This document shows, one piece after another, positions 46,089 to 58,300 of a stretch of 64,000 nucleotides of DNA. The stretch is from contig BJHW01000002.1 of the NCBI GenBank assembly GCA_005405945.1, forward strand, positions 2,046,001-2,110,000. The letters run 5' to 3'. The notes beneath the pieces were generated by a model. The model was given only the letters and a program-made list of their open reading frames with translations. It was not told the DNA's origin and did no database searches. Positions within the stretch are counted from its first letter, which is position 1. Every line of letters starts with the position of its first letter. Source of the DNA: Streptomyces violaceusniger (GTDB lineage: Bacteria > Actinomycetota > Actinomycetes > Streptomycetales > Streptomycetaceae). The position numbers were made by a program, and so were the translations under genes.

Positions 46089-46620
46089 TCCCTCGGTCCG
46101 CCAGACGCCGACGCATGTCCTTGGTGGAGAGGTCGATGTCCGCCGCCGTGCGGCCCGCCCCCGGCGAGGCTGGCTCCGCCTCGGCGGCCGCCGACCGGGA
46201 CCTGCGGCCAGCCGGCCCTGAGGTGCCGGTCCGTACGCGGGCTCCTTCTCGTAGGAGGACCACAAGCCGTCGCGTTCAGGGGCGTCCAGCCAGGACTGCA
46301 GCACGGCGCACGGGTCAGGGTGGCGGTCGAGTTCGTCGTCGGTCGGCAGTCGCAGCACGCCCTCGGTGTCGTAGGCCGGGGCGAGGGCGGCCGCGGCCGT
46401 GTGCTGCCAGTCGGGGGCATCGCTCTGGCGTGTGATCCAGGAGAGTTCCAGCGGGTGCAGCGCGGGGAGTGTCTGGGCGGCAGCGGTGCACGGAGTGTGC
46501 GGATTGCCGACGAGGGCGAGCGGCGTGGCGACCCGCCGGTGCTGGGAGTTGCTCTCCAGGAGGCGGACCGGGCTGAGCAGGTCGGTGCCTTCCGTGAAGC
46601 GGGCCAGTCGGGGGCTGGGG
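46078..46620 (-). pseudogene. Truncated unknown gene
   Basis: Minus-strand frames give RLLESNSQHRRVATPLALVG, LPALHPLELSWITRQSDAPD, LRLPTDDELDRHPDPCAVLQ and SWLDAPERDGLWSSYEKEPA, then in another frame DIDLSTKDMRRRLADRGSGR to the stop at 46078. The protein is convincing but unrecognised. The N-terminus is cut near 46620, where sequence of the opposite-strand regulator fragment begins. Confidence 0.45.
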
Positions 46621-46629
46621 AGGTGTGGA

Positions 46630-46782
46630 AATGACGTCGCGGACTCCTCCAAGCCGGGCCAGCGGGCCTTCGCCCGCATCCGCCTGGTGGAGGATGTCCA
46701 TGTGCTGGTGACCGGCAAGGCGGCGGGCCCCGGGCTGAGCGAACCGTTCGCCGCCGCGGGCGTGGAGATCATCCGGGCCTGA
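46630..46782 (+). pseudogene. C-terminal tail of a DeoR-like regulator
   Basis: About 45 residues, SSKPGQRAFARIRLVEDVHV then LVTGKAAGPGLSEPFAAAGV and EIIRA, match the end of DeoR/GlpR-family sensor domains (FARI...VDVLVTD.A...AGVEVIRA). The HTH and most of the sensor are missing. It lies 493 bp before the glycan-degradation locus on the same strand, so it may be what remains of that locus's regulator. Confidence 0.5.
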
Positions 46783-47176
46783 GCCCTCCTGGTACGCCCG
46801 GAGGTGCCGCCCTCGCCGCAAGGAAGTGATTTCTTCTGCTCGCAATCCGCTCGGATCGAGCAAAGACATTCATCGTTTTTATCAGCCCCGAGTGCCGGAG
46901 CCGCGCCGCCGGACCGACAACGGCGGCTGGACGGTCTGCCCCTGCTCGAGGGCGCCTGCCACTTGCGGGCACCACAGGCCTCACCGAACCGAACCGGACC
47001 GTGCCAAGGACCGTGCCGGACCGTACGGAGCCGGGAATCGGGCGTAGTTCACACGGAATTCACCGCCGCGCTCTCCGGGTCCGCGACCTCGGGAACCAGG
47101 GCGTGGGCCTGGGGAATGCCGGCGTCGCTGGGGGCGATACGGGCCCGGTGGGGCCGGGGATTGGCGGCGAGGAGTG
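46783..47176. other. No recognisable gene upstream of the glycosidase locus
   Basis: No frame on either strand reads as a recognisable protein. The stretch separates the regulator tail from the promoter region of the GH31 gene. Confidence 0.45.
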
Positions 47177-47205
47177 TTGACAGGTGACGTTTTACGCAAG
47201 ATTAT
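47177..47205 (+). promoter_or_regulatory. Probable promoter of the glycan-degradation locus
   Basis: TTGACA at 47177-47182 is followed after 17 bp by GATTAT at 47200-47205, close to a housekeeping-type promoter. It is the only strongly AT-rich stretch in the region and lies 70 bp before the GH31 start. The -10 element overlaps the dyad at 47196-47229. Confidence 0.55.
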
Positions 47206-47229
47206 GAACATAAAAAAACATGATCTTGC
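47196..47229. promoter_or_regulatory. Operator-like dyad overlapping the promoter
   Basis: GCAAGATTATG and CATGATCTTGC form 11-base arms (one mismatch) around an A-rich centre. A smaller palindrome TTATGAACATAA (47202-47213) is nested inside. The position over the -10 region suits a repressor. Confidence 0.55.
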
Positions 47230-47274
47230 AGTGTGTGCCAACAACGCCATGCCCCGCCCCGCAGGAGGACGCGA

Positions 47275-49766
47275 GTGCGCACCCACCCCCGTAGGCCACG
47301 TGAAACCGGCAGATTCGGCATGCTCCTGGCCGCCGCGCTGGCCATGACGCTCATACCGTCCGTGACCGAACCCCTCACCACACCGGCCCGAGCGGACACC
47401 GCCGTTCAGCCGAAGGTGGCCCATGACGCGGATGCCGTCACCGTGTCCGTGCCGGCCACGGGGAAGACCCCCGGCTACACCGTCGACATCGCCACCGGCG
47501 AACTCGCCCTCACCACCGAGCGCGCCGGAGAGGCCGTGCTCAGCACCGCGGGCGGCGACACGGGGGCCTGCGATTCCGCTCCGGCGGCCAGTGGCAGCAC
47601 GCCACCGAGGTCACCGACTGGGCATGGAAGGACGGCGTCCTCACCCTCATCGCCGACACCACGCTCGACGGCGCCAGCGTCACGGCGCGGCTGACCCCCG
47701 CATCGGACCGCTACCAGCTGGACTGGGACGTCGAGGGCGGAAGCCCCGACCGGCTCGGGCTCGCCTACGACCTGTCGTCGGCGGGCCACTGGTACGGCCA
47801 CGGCGAGGCGGAGACCCCGCGGGGCGGCCCCGGTGTCGACCAACCCTGGCCGCTCGACACGGGTGAGGTCGAACACGGCACCTTCGGCCCGGCCTCCTAC
47901 AACATGATCGACCCGTTCTGGTACACCTCCACCGCGACCGGCCTCCGGGTCGACACCGGAGATGTCATGGACGTGGCAATCAACGGGGGCAAGGACGGCC
48001 TCGGCCGCTTCACCGTCGAGTCGTCCGACACCTACAAGGCCACCGTGTTCGTCGAGTCGACCCCGCTGGAGGTCTACCGCGACTACATCGGCCTCGTCGG
48101 CAAGCCGGTCAAGAGCGATGCCACGTATGAGCAGTACGCCAAGCCCCTGTGGAATTCCTGGGCACAGTTCTACACAAAGGTCGACCAGGAGAAACTGCTC
48201 GACTATGCCACCGACCTCCACGACAACGGTCTTGACGGGCACACCATCCAGCTCGACGACAAATGGGAGTCGAACTACGGCAATCTGACCTGGGACCCCA
48301 AGACCTTCCCCGATCCCAAGGGCATGTCGGAGAAGATCCATGACATGGGGTTCGACTTCGGCCTCTGGGTCACCCTGTGGATCAATCTGGACTCGGACAA
48401 CTACCAGCACGCGGTCGACAACGGCTATCTGCTCATGGACGCCAAGGACACCGGCAAGCCCTGCCAAGTGACCTGGTGGAACGGCCAGGCCGGAATCATC
48501 GACCTGGCGAACCCCGACGCCAGGGCCTGGTACGTGGGCAATGTCAAGAAGCTCATGAGCGACTACGACATCGACGGGCTGAAGTTCGACACCCGCTTCT
48601 TCGACGAGAAGTGCGCGCCTCGCGAAGGCCACCAGGCCACCGACTACCAGAGGCTCGGCACACAGCTCGCCGACGAGTTCGACCTCCAGGGCGCGGGCAT
48701 CCGGGTGCACTGGAACGAGACGGCCCACAAGGCCGGCTTCGTCACCCGCCAGGTCGACAAGGGCACCGGCTGGGAGTCGCTGCGCGCCTCCGCCACCCAG
48801 AACCTGGCGATCTCCACCATCGGCTACCCGTTCGTCGAGTCCGACATGATCGGTGGCTCCGGCGGCCAGCCCGCGCCGTCGAAGAACGTACTGGTGCGAT
48901 GGGCGCAGTCCGCCTCCCTGATGCCGCTGATGTACTCCTCGACATCACCGGTGGACACCTATGACACCACCACCGGGCAGAAGGTGGACTACGACCAGGA
49001 GACGGTCGACCTCTACCGGCAGGCGATCGAGACGCACAAGAAGCTCGCCCCGTACATCTGGGACCAGGTCCAGTCCACCCTGAAGACCGGCGACCCGATC
49101 ATGCGACCCCTGTTCTTCGACTTCCCGAAGGACAAGGAGAGCTACACCGTCACCGACGAGTGGATGCTCGGCCCGGCCGTGCTCGCCGCGCCCAAGCTGA
49201 GTGCCGGCGCCACCCGGACCGTCCACCTGCCATCCGGCACCTGGTACGACGTCAACCAGGGGACGGTGATCCATGGCCCCAAGACCCTCAAGGGGTACGC
49301 GGCACCGCTCGGCGTCACCCCGGCGTTCGTCAACCTCAAAGCGAAGGGCGCCGCCAAGGCCATCAAGGCGCTGAAGCGCGACGACGTCCCGGCCGCCTCC
49401 GTCCTGATCAGTCCGAACGCCGCATCCAGTGGCTCCGGCACTCCCTTCGAGGTGACCACCGAGGCCACCAACTGGTCCACCCGGGCCATCAGGAACGTCA
49501 GGGCCAGCGATGGCGACGGCGCGCTCGACACCTGGGCGGGCGGTGGCTCCAGCTACCACCCGGCGTATCTGAAACTCACCCGGGACGGCACCGCCTACAC
49601 CGCGTACGCCGGCAAGGACGGCGAGACCTGGTCGAGGGTGGGCACCGCCGACGTGCCCTCGGCCGCCGGCACCGGTGACGCCGGGATGGTCGCCAGCGCC
49701 GCCAACGTCAGCTATCCCGGCAAGAACATCGAGGCCGTCTTCAGCGGACTCTCCGTCACCTCCTGA
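47275..49766 (+). CDS. GH31 glycoside hydrolase, secreted, frameshift at 47562-47566
   Basis: A family 31 alpha-glycosidase of about 830 aa, exported by a signal peptide (RFGMLLAAALAMTLIPSVTE). One extra G in the G5 run 47562-47566 restores GDTGGLRFRSGGQWQHATEV and the whole protein. The barrel shows GHTIQLDDKWESNYGNLTWD, MGFDFGLWVTLWIN and the nucleophile Asp in DIDGLKFDTRFF (about residue 439). The C-terminal 110 residues are an added beta-sandwich module (DTWAGGGSSYHPAYLKLTRD). GTG 47275 has AGGAGG six bases upstream. Family members release alpha-linked xylose, glucose or galactose; the IQLDD/GNLTWD region resembles MYORG-like alpha-galactosidases. It is the first gene of the locus. Confidence 0.86.
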
Positions 49767-49808
49767 CGACGCCACCGTGCACCTCCGTGAGAGAGGGAAC
49801 ACCGACCC

Positions 49809-51677
49809 ATGGGACGTACGTCCTCGCTCCTGGCCGGCTTCGTCGCGGGCGTCGTAGTGGCCGCGAGCACCACCGCGATCGCCGTCACCGGCACGAACAC
49901 CGATACCGGCCCCGATTCCAAGGCCACCACCACCTGGCTGACCGTCAAGGTCGCCGATGCCATGGGCACCAGGGACACCATCACCTGGGTACCCACCGGA
50001 TCCTTCGCCGGCTCCGCGGAGGAGCGGGTCCCGCGTTACCCGATGACCGCCATCCAGGGCCAGGACACCAAGGAACTGGCTCTCTCCGCCGTGCGCAACG
50101 AGCAGGTCTCGGCGCAACTGGCGATCGCGTCCGGCCACGATCTCGGCAACGTCAAGGCCGTGGTCGGCGATCTCACCGGACCCGGCGGGGCGAAGCTGTC
50201 CGGCGACGACACTCGGGTCCGGTTCGTGAAGTACGTGCCCGTGCAGCGCTCCAAGAGCGAGGTCGACTGGTCCGCCACCATCGACCAGGTCAGCTCCGGC
50301 AAGGAGGTCTCGGGTGACCGCAACCCCGATGTGGTCGGCGACCCCCTCGAAGAGCGGTCCTCCGTGGACGTGCCCGCGTACGCGGCGCAGCCGCTGTGGT
50401 TCACCTTCCACATCCCCGAGAAGGCCAGGCCCGGGACCTACCGGGGCACCGTGAAGGTCGACGCCGACGGCCGCACCCAGGCCAGCTACCCGCTGACCAT
50501 CGAGGTCGCGGACGCGAGCGCGCCCGACTCCGATGACTACGGCTTCTTCCTCGACGTATGGGCCCAGCCGGAGACCATCGCCCAGGCACACGGCGTGAAG
50601 CTCTGGTCCGACCAGCACTGGAAGCTGATCGAAGCCTACAACCGCGACCTGGCCACCCGCGGTCAGAAGGTCATCAACACCACCATCGTCGACAACCCCT
50701 GGCACCATCAGTGGTCGCTGGGCACCCGGGAGTCGCAGACGGCCACGCCGTACTCCAGCATGGTCGGCTGGACCTGGAACGGGAAGACCTTCTCCTTCGA
50801 CTTCGCCCGCTGGGACCGTTACGTCCGGGCCGCCAGACGCGCCGGGCTCGGGCCCGACATCGGCGCCTTCTCCATGCTGGCGTTCCAGGACAAGGAGCAC
50901 CTCACCTACACGGACACCCGTACCGGCAAGTCCGTCTACGAGAACGTCGATCTGGGCGGGGACCGCTGGCGGGAGGCGTGGGGGGCGTTTCTGTCCGCCT
51001 TCGAGAAGCACCTGAAGGCGAAGGGCTGGCTGGAGGACACCTGGCTGTCCTTCGACGAACGCCCGATCGACACCATGAGGGTCGTCAAGGACCTCGTCCA
51101 CGAGGTCGCGCCGGTCTTCGACGACCGGATTTCCGTCGCCGGGTCGATCAGCACGGAGGGCGTCGCCTCGAACCTGTCCGTCGACTGGGGCGGCATCGGC
51201 GCGATGACGAAGGAGAAGGCGGCGGAGCGGCGCGCGGCCGGAAAGATCACCACCTTCTACGTGTACGGCTCACCGGCTCATCCCAACACCCTGGCGTACT
51301 CTCCCGCCGTCGAGTCACGCATGCTGCCGTGGATCTCCGCCCAGCGGAATCTCGACGGGTTTCTGCGCTGGTCGTACAACAGCTGGACGCGCGACCCCTT
51401 CACCCAGCCGGTGCACATCTTCACCCAGGGCGACGAATACCTGGTCTATCCGGGAAAGGACGGGCCGATGTCCAGTATCCGCTGGGAGCAGTTGAAGGAG
51501 GGCGTCGAGGACTACGAACTCATCGCCCAGCTGAGGAAGAAGGAGGCCGGCGACGCCGACAGCGACGCCTTGGCCGAGGCCCTCGCCACGGCGACCCGGA
51601 ACCTCGACGGCCGTACGAAGGACGTCACCGACATCGAGACCGCGCGGGCCGCCGTGGTGAAGGGGCTGACGTCATGA
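49809..51677 (+). CDS. GH123-like (DUF4091) glycoside hydrolase, exported
   Basis: A 622-aa protein with an N-terminal hydrophobic signal or anchor (SSLLAGFVAGVVVAASTTAI), a beta-rich N-terminal domain (RNEQVSAQLAIASGHDLGNV, PLWFTFHIPEKARPGTYRGT) and a TIM barrel with the DUF4091 C-terminal part. In GH123 a neighbouring Asp-Glu pair drives substrate-assisted hydrolysis of beta-N-acetylgalactosaminides, and LSFDERPID fits that position. LDGFLRWSYNSWTRDPF and ISSIRWEQLKEGVEDYE-like segments are typical of DUF4091. ATG 49809; its stop overlaps the next start (ATGA). Activity on GalNAc is suggested but not certain. Confidence 0.82.
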   Translation: MGRTSSLLAGFVAGVVVAASTTAIAVTGTNTDTGPDSKATTTWLTVKVADAMGTRDTITWVPTGSFAGSAEERVPRYPMTAIQGQDTKELALSAVRNEQVSAQLAIASGHDLGNVKAVVGDLTGPGGAKLSGDDTRVRFVKYVPVQRSKSEVDWSATIDQVSSGKEVSGDRNPDVVGDPLEERSSVDVPAYAAQPLWFTFHIPEKARPGTYRGTVKVDADGRTQASYPLTIEVADASAPDSDDYGFFLDVWAQPETIAQAHGVKLWSDQHWKLIEAYNRDLATRGQKVINTTIVDNPWHHQWSLGTRESQTATPYSSMVGWTWNGKTFSFDFARWDRYVRAARRAGLGPDIGAFSMLAFQDKEHLTYTDTRTGKSVYENVDLGGDRWREAWGAFLSAFEKHLKAKGWLEDTWLSFDERPIDTMRVVKDLVHEVAPVFDDRISVAGSISTEGVASNLSVDWGGIGAMTKEKAAERRAAGKITTFYVYGSPAHPNTLAYSPAVESRMLPWISAQRNLDGFLRWSYNSWTRDPFTQPVHIFTQGDEYLVYPGKDGPMSSIRWEQLKEGVEDYELIAQLRKKEAGDADSDALAEALATATRNLDGRTKDVTDIETARAAVVKGLTS

Positions 51678-54600
51678 GAGGGCGATGCGGCTCCCTGCTG
51701 CTCGCCGCGTTGCTGGCCGTCATTCCCCTGACGGGTCCGGGCGCCGCGACACCCGCCCGGGCGAGGCCGCGGGGGCAGGCGCACACGGTCACCTACGACC
51801 ATTACTCGGTGAAGATCGACGGCAAGCCCCTGTACGTCTGGGGCGCCGAGTTCCACTACGTCCGGCTGCCCAGCCCCGACGCGTGGCGTGACGTACTTCA
51901 GAAGATCAAGGCGGGCGGATTCAACGCGGTCTCGCTGTACTTCGACTGGGGGTACCACTCGGCCAAGCCCGGCTCCTACGACTTCACCGGCATTCGTGAT
52001 GTGGAGCGGCTGCTGGACGAGGCCGAGCGCGCCGGTCTGTATGTCATCGCCCGCCCCGGCCCGTACATCAACGCCGAGGTCTCCGGCGGCGGTTTCCCGG
52101 CCTGGCGGAAGACGAGAGGGGGAGTGAACCGCACCTCCGAGACCGATTACCTCGACGACGCGCGCGAGTGGATGAGCCGGATCAACCGCGTCATCGCCCG
52201 TCACCAGCTCACCCGGGGCACCGGCACGGTGATCCTCTACCAGGTCGAGAACGAGTACCAGGGCGGCCGCCACGACGCGGACTACATGCAGACGCTGATC
52301 GACTGGGCGAAGGGCGACGGCATCGACGTACCGACCTATCTCAACGACGGCGGCGCCAACAAGAACTGGGTGAGCGGCAAGGGCGCCCCCGACATCTACG
52401 GCTTCGACGCCTACCCGCAGGGTTTCGACTGTTCGAAGCCCGACGCCTGGAAGAACCTGCCGGACTACTCCTATGTGCACGACTGGAAACCCGAGTCCCC
52501 GCTGATCATCCCGGAGGCGCAGGGTGGCGCCTTCGACCCCTGGGGCGGCACCGGATACCGGGACTGCGCGCGGCTCACCGGCACCGACTTCACCCGGGTG
52601 TTCAGCAAGATGAACATCGCCGCCGGGGTGAGCGGCCAGTCCTTCTACATGACGTACGGAGGTACGAACTGGGGCTGGCTCGCCGATCCGAACGCGGTGT
52701 ACACCTCCTACGACTACGGGGCTCCGATCAACGAGTCCCGGCAGTTGACCGACAAGTACCAGGAGTTCAAGCGCCTCGGGTACTTCGTCAACTCGGTCCG
52801 CTCGCTGGCACGGACCGACAAGGCCGAAGCACCCACCCCTTCCGATGAGGCACTGCGCGTCGACCGCCGGGTCAACCCCGACGACGGCACACAGTTCTTC
52901 ACCGTCCGGCACGCCGACACCCGGGTGAAGGACAAGGACGCGACCACCCTGTCCCTGACCGGCGCGGACGGTGACTATCCGCGCGTGCCGCAGCGCGGCA
53001 CGATCGCCGTCGACGGCCGGGACGCCAAACTCCTCGTCGCGGGCTACGACCTGGGCGACCAGCGGCTCGTCTACTCCACCTCGGAGATCATGACGCACGC
53101 GCGCGTCGGCGACCGTGACGTGGCGCTGCTGTACGGCCGCGAGGGCGAGGACGGTGAGACCGTTCTGCGGTACGAGAAGCGGCCCGAGGTCACCGTGCTC
53201 GACGGCGAGGTGACCACCGCCTGGGATGCCGAACGCGGCGATCTGCGGCTGAACTACACCCACGACGGGCTGGCCCGCGTGCGGGTGAACGGCCTGGACC
53301 TGCTGATCGCCGACACCGCCGAGACCGCCCACTGGTGGCGGCGGGACACCGCCGCCGGCCCGGTCCTCGTGCGTGGCCCGTCCCTCGTCCGCACGGCCGA
53401 ACTGGACGACGGCACCCTGAAGTTGACCGGCGACTCCACCGATTCCACGAAGATCGAGGTCATCGCGGACGCCACCAAGGTGACCTGGAACGGCCGCGCG
53501 ACCGCCGTCACACCGGCGCCTCGCCCCATCGAGCTGCCCGAGCTGACGACGTGGAAGTACAAGGAGGAAGCGCCCGAGGCCGCCCCGCGCTTCGACGACT
53601 CCACCTGGACCACCGCCGCGGGGCTCAGCGCCAACAACCCCGAACTGGACGGGTCACTGCCCGTCCTCGCGATGGACGAGTACGGCTACCACCACGGCGG
53701 CGTGTGGTACCGCGGCCGGTTCACGACCACGGGTAAGCCAGCCGCGATCGCGTTGAACGCCAACACCGGACCGACCGGCCAGTACGCGGTCTGGCTGAAC
53801 GGCAGCTACCTCGGCAGTTCCGGCGACGGCGCGCACACCTTCGACGTCCCGGCGGGCACGCTCGAGGCGAAAGGCGACAACGTGCTCTCCGTCCTCGTCG
53901 AGAACGCGGGCCACAACGAGGAATGGGGCCACGACTACTCCAAGGAACCGCGCGGCCTGCTCGGTGCCGAGGTGATCGGTGGAGCCACCACCCTCACGTG
54001 GAGGATCCAGGGCAGCCGGGGCGGCGAGAACCCGGTCGACACCGCGCGGGGCCCGTACAACAACGGCGGGCTGTACGGGGAGCGGGCCGGCTGGTCGCTG
54101 CCGGGTTATCCCGACAACGGCTGGAGTCGCACCACCCTGGCCGGGCAGACCGGGAAGACCGGGCCCGGCGTACGCTGGTACCGCACCACCGCCAGGCTCG
54201 ACCTGCCGCGGGGCCAGGACAACGCGATCGCGTTGGAGCTCGCCGAACCCAAGGGCGGCAGGACCGACTACCGCGCCCAGATCTTCGTCAACGGCTGGCT
54301 GATCGGCCGCTACCTGGCCGACACCGGGCCCCAGAGGCGCTTCGTCATCCCCAAGGGCATCCTGCGCGAGCAGGGCGGCAACACCGTCGCCCTGGCCGTC
54401 TGGTCCACCGGCAAGGCTTCCGGTCCCGGCTCCGCGACCCTCGTCGACCTCGGCGCGCCGGCGGGCGGGATCAAGATCGATACGGTGGACGCGCCCTCCT
54501 ACGACGCCAAGACCTACGCCATCCCGACGTCGGGCGCCCGGGTCACCGTCGGCGCAGAGCCGTTCCTGACCACCGGCACGGCCACCGAGGTCCCCGTGAC

Positions 54601-55314
54601 GCTCACCGTGCCGAAGGACGCGCCGACCGCCCGGAACGTCGAGCTGGCGCTGACCGTGCCGGACGGCTGGACCGCGACCACCGACGACACCAGCCGTTTC
54701 GACCGGGTCCGGCCAGGCGACAGGGTGACCGCGTCCTATACCGTCACGCCGCCCGGCGACCCGGTCCGCTACGCCGTGCTGTCCGCGACCGCGGAGCTGA
54801 CGCAGACCGGCCATCCAGGCACCGTCACCGGTGAGCGGGCCGTACAGGTGCCCCCGCCGGGGCTGTCCGCCGACGCCTACGTCAGCGACTCGACCCTGGT
54901 CAAGGCGGTCAACGGCTGGGGCCCGGTCGAGAAGGACACCTCCAACGGCGAGTCCGTGGCGGGCGACGGGCGGCCGCTCGCGATCGACGGCACCACGTAT
55001 GCCAAGGGCCTCGGTGTACACGCGAACAGCCAGATCCGGGTCTACCTCGGGGGCGGCTGCACCCGGTTCGCCGCCACCACCGGGGTGGACGACGAGGTCG
55101 GCGACAACGGCAGCGTCTCCTTCCAGGTGATCGCCGACGGCCGCTCGCTCTTCACCAGCCCGGTGCTGTACGGCTCCGGTGGCGGCGCCGCCGTCGACGT
55201 GGACGTGACCGGCGCCCGCTGGCTGGACCTGCTGGTCGACGGCGACGGCGACGTCTCCACCGACCACGCCGACTGGGCCGACGCCAAGCTGACCTGCGGG
55301 GAGGCACCTCATGA
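51674..55314 (+). CDS. GH35 beta-galactosidase A with NEW3 and NPCBM/CBM51 domains
   Basis: A secreted protein of 1,213 aa if one G is added to the G4 run 55298-55301. The end then becomes LTCGGGTS with its stop overlapping the next ATG; as read, the frame runs on to 55588. Order: signal peptide (1-35), GH35 barrel (about 40-370) with acid/base Glu194 in QVENEY and nucleophile Glu281 in PEAQGG, and FYMTYGGTNWGWLADP. Beta-sandwich and jelly-roll domains follow, then NEW3 (about 960-1060) and an NPCBM domain (from about 1068: VNGWGPVEKDTSNGE, YAKGLGVHANSQI). CBM51 domains bind galactose or blood-group sugars. It removes terminal beta-galactose. Confidence 0.9.
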
Positions 55315-58300
55315 ACCCCGTCCGTTTCCGGTTGTCCTCCCCGCCCCTTTCCGGTCCCGGTCGACGGCTGCGTTCCGCGCCGGCCGGAGCGCTGGCCGCC
55401 GTGCTGCTCGCGGCCCTGTCCGCGGCGGTGCCCGCCCACGCCACGGGCACAGCCGCCGAAGCCACCAAGGCCACGCCTCACACGGTCAGTTACGACAAAT
55501 ACTCCGTCAAAGTCGATGGCCGGCGACTCTTCGTATGGTCCGGAGAGTTCCACTACTGGCGGCTCCCCAGCCCGGACCTGTGGCGTGACGTGCTTCAGAA
55601 GATCAAGGCAAGCGGCATGAACGCCGTCTCGATCTACTTCGACTGGGCCCAGCACTCTCCCGCCAAGGGCCGCTACGACTTCACCGGCGTCCGTGACGTC
55701 GGCAAACTCCTCGACATGGCCGAGGAGGCCGGGCTCTACGTCATCGCCCGTCCCGGACCGTACATCAACGCCGAGACGGACGGCGGAGGCTTTCCCGGCT
55801 GGCTGGTCACCCAGAAGGGACGGGCCCGCTCCACCGACCCCGAATACCTCTCCGCCGCCCGCGAGTGGCTCCGGAAGATCGACCGGATCCTCGCCCGCCG
55901 CCAGGTCACCGACGGCACCGGACCGGTGCTGCTCTACCAGGTCGAGAACGAGCTGTACGACCCGGATGGCCGGGACTACATCGTCGAGCTGAGCAAGCAG
56001 GCGCGGGCCGACGGCATCACCGTGCCCCTCGTCGGCAACGAGCCGATGCCGCAGTACGCGGGCGGTGAGGGACTGGACTTCGTCGGCGAACTGGACCAGT
56101 ACAACTCCTTCTGCAAGGGCGAGTGGTGGCTGCCCACCCTCAAACGGCAGCAGGACGACGCACCGCTGGCGATCTTCGAGGCGGGCACCGGCTGGTTCCA
56201 GACCTGGGGCGACACCGGCTACGAGAAGTGCCGGGAGAAGATGGGCCCCGCCTACCAGAAGATCGTCAACAAGCACGAGGTCATGCGGGGCACGACCATC
56301 GAGAACCTCTACATGACCTACGGCGGCACCAACTGGGGCTGGCTCGCCGACCCGCGTCAGGTCTACACCTCCTACGACTACGGCGCGCCGATCAGCGAGC
56401 CGCGCCAGACCGGCGCCGACTACGACGAGATGAAGCGGCAGGGCCTCTTCTACACCACCACGGGCCCGCTCACCGCGACCGATCCGGCCGACGCGCCCGC
56501 CTCGTCCAACGAGGCCGTGCACATCGAATCCCGCGCCAACCCGGACACCGACACCCAGTTCCTCTACCTCCGGCACAACGACCCGATGTCCGGCGCCGAC
56601 GCCACCACGACCTTCGACTGGAAGACCCCGGACGGCGCCTACCCGGTCACCGCGCGGCTGAACGGCAAGACCGGCAAGATCCTCGTCGCCGGCCATGACC
56701 TCGGCGGCCGGCAGCGGCTCGTCTACTCCACCAGCGAACTGCTGACCAGCGCCCCGGCCGGTGACCGCACACAAGCCGTGCTGTACGGCGGCGAAGGCGA
56801 CCCGGGACAGACCGTGCTCCGTTACTCCACCGAGCCCGAGGTCACCGTGATCGACGGCAAGGCCGACGCCACCTGGGACGCCGAGCGCGGCGACCTGAAG
56901 CTGGACTACATCCACTCCGGTCTCACGCGGGTCCTCGTCCAGGGCGGCGGCCGCCCCGATCTGCTGCTGCTCATCGGCACCGACGACCAGGCCGCCGGTT
57001 TCTGGCGGCAGGACACGAAGGCCGGTCCGGTGCTGGAACGCGGCACCGAGCTGGTCCGTACGGCATCCGTCACCGGTCCGACGCTCGCGCTCACCGGGGA
57101 CGCGCGGACGGCGGGGCCACTGGAGATATTCGCACCGCCCGGCGTGCGGAGCGTCACCTGGAACGGCCTCCCCCTGAAGGTGAAGCCGACCGCGTCCGGC
57201 AGCCTGCTCGGCGCGGTGCCCGGTCCGAAGGACGTCACCCTGCCCGAGCTGACCGGCTGGAAGACATCCGCCGGAACTCCCGAGGCCGACCCTGACTTCG
57301 ACGACTCGTCGTGGACCTACGCCGACGAACTGACCACCGACAACCCCACCGCGCCCGGCACCCTGCCGGTGCTGTACCAGGACGAGTACGGCTACCACTA
57401 CGGCCACGTGTGGTACCGCGGCCGCTTCAAGGCCACCGGCACCGAGAAGTCCCTGTCCCTCGCCGCGAACGCCACCAACCCCGATACCTCGTCCGGGGCG
57501 GTGGGCGCGTACTCGGTGTGGATCAACGGAGAGTTCGCCGGGACCAGCAAGACCGGCCGCCGGACCTTCCCCATCGCCGACGGTCTGCTGCGCAAGGGCG
57601 AGGACAACGTGATCTCCGTCCTGGTCGGCACCATGGGCCACAACGAGGACTTCACCTGGAACAGCGACGACCACAAGCAGCCGCGCGGGCTGACCACCGC
57701 GTATCTCGCCGGGTCCGACGCACAGATCACCTGGCGCATCCAGGGCGCCCGGGGCGGCGAGAAGCCCGTCGACACCGTGCGCGGGCACATGAACAACGGC
57801 GGTCTCCACGGCGAGCGGGCGGGCTGGACACTGCCCGGCTACCCGGACCGCTCCTGGGCCGACGCCACGCTGCCGGCCTACGGCAACGCCCCCGGCATCA
57901 CCTGGTACCGCACCACCTTCACCCCCCGGCTGCCCAGGGGCCAGGACGTCTCCGTCGGTGTCACCATCGCCGATACCCCCGACCGTGACTACCGCGCCCT
58001 CATCTATGTCAACGGCTGGCTGATGGGACAGTACATCAACGACACCGGCCCCCAGCACACCTTCCCCCTGCCACGCGGTATCCTCCGCGCCGACGGCAGG
58101 AACACCATCGCCATCGCCTCGTGGAGCGAGGACGCCACGAGCGGCGGCCTCGGAAAGGTGGGTCTCACCACCCTCGGCAATGTCGCCTCCCCGCTGCGGG
58201 TCTCCGATGTGGCCGCTCCGGCCTACGACGCCACCACCTACGCCGACCCGGCCACCCCGGCACGGGTGACCGTCGACGCCCCCGACACCGTCGAGCCGGA

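Noticed and set aside
48945..51101. Minus-strand frame of 718 codons opposite GH31 and the GH123-like gene
   Set aside because: Shadow of the plus-strand genes; no start context and no recognisable domain.
50558..51673. Upstream extension of the GH35 A frame into the DUF4091 gene
   Set aside because: The extension has no protein-like composition, whereas ATG 51674 begins a signal peptide and is coupled to the previous stop.
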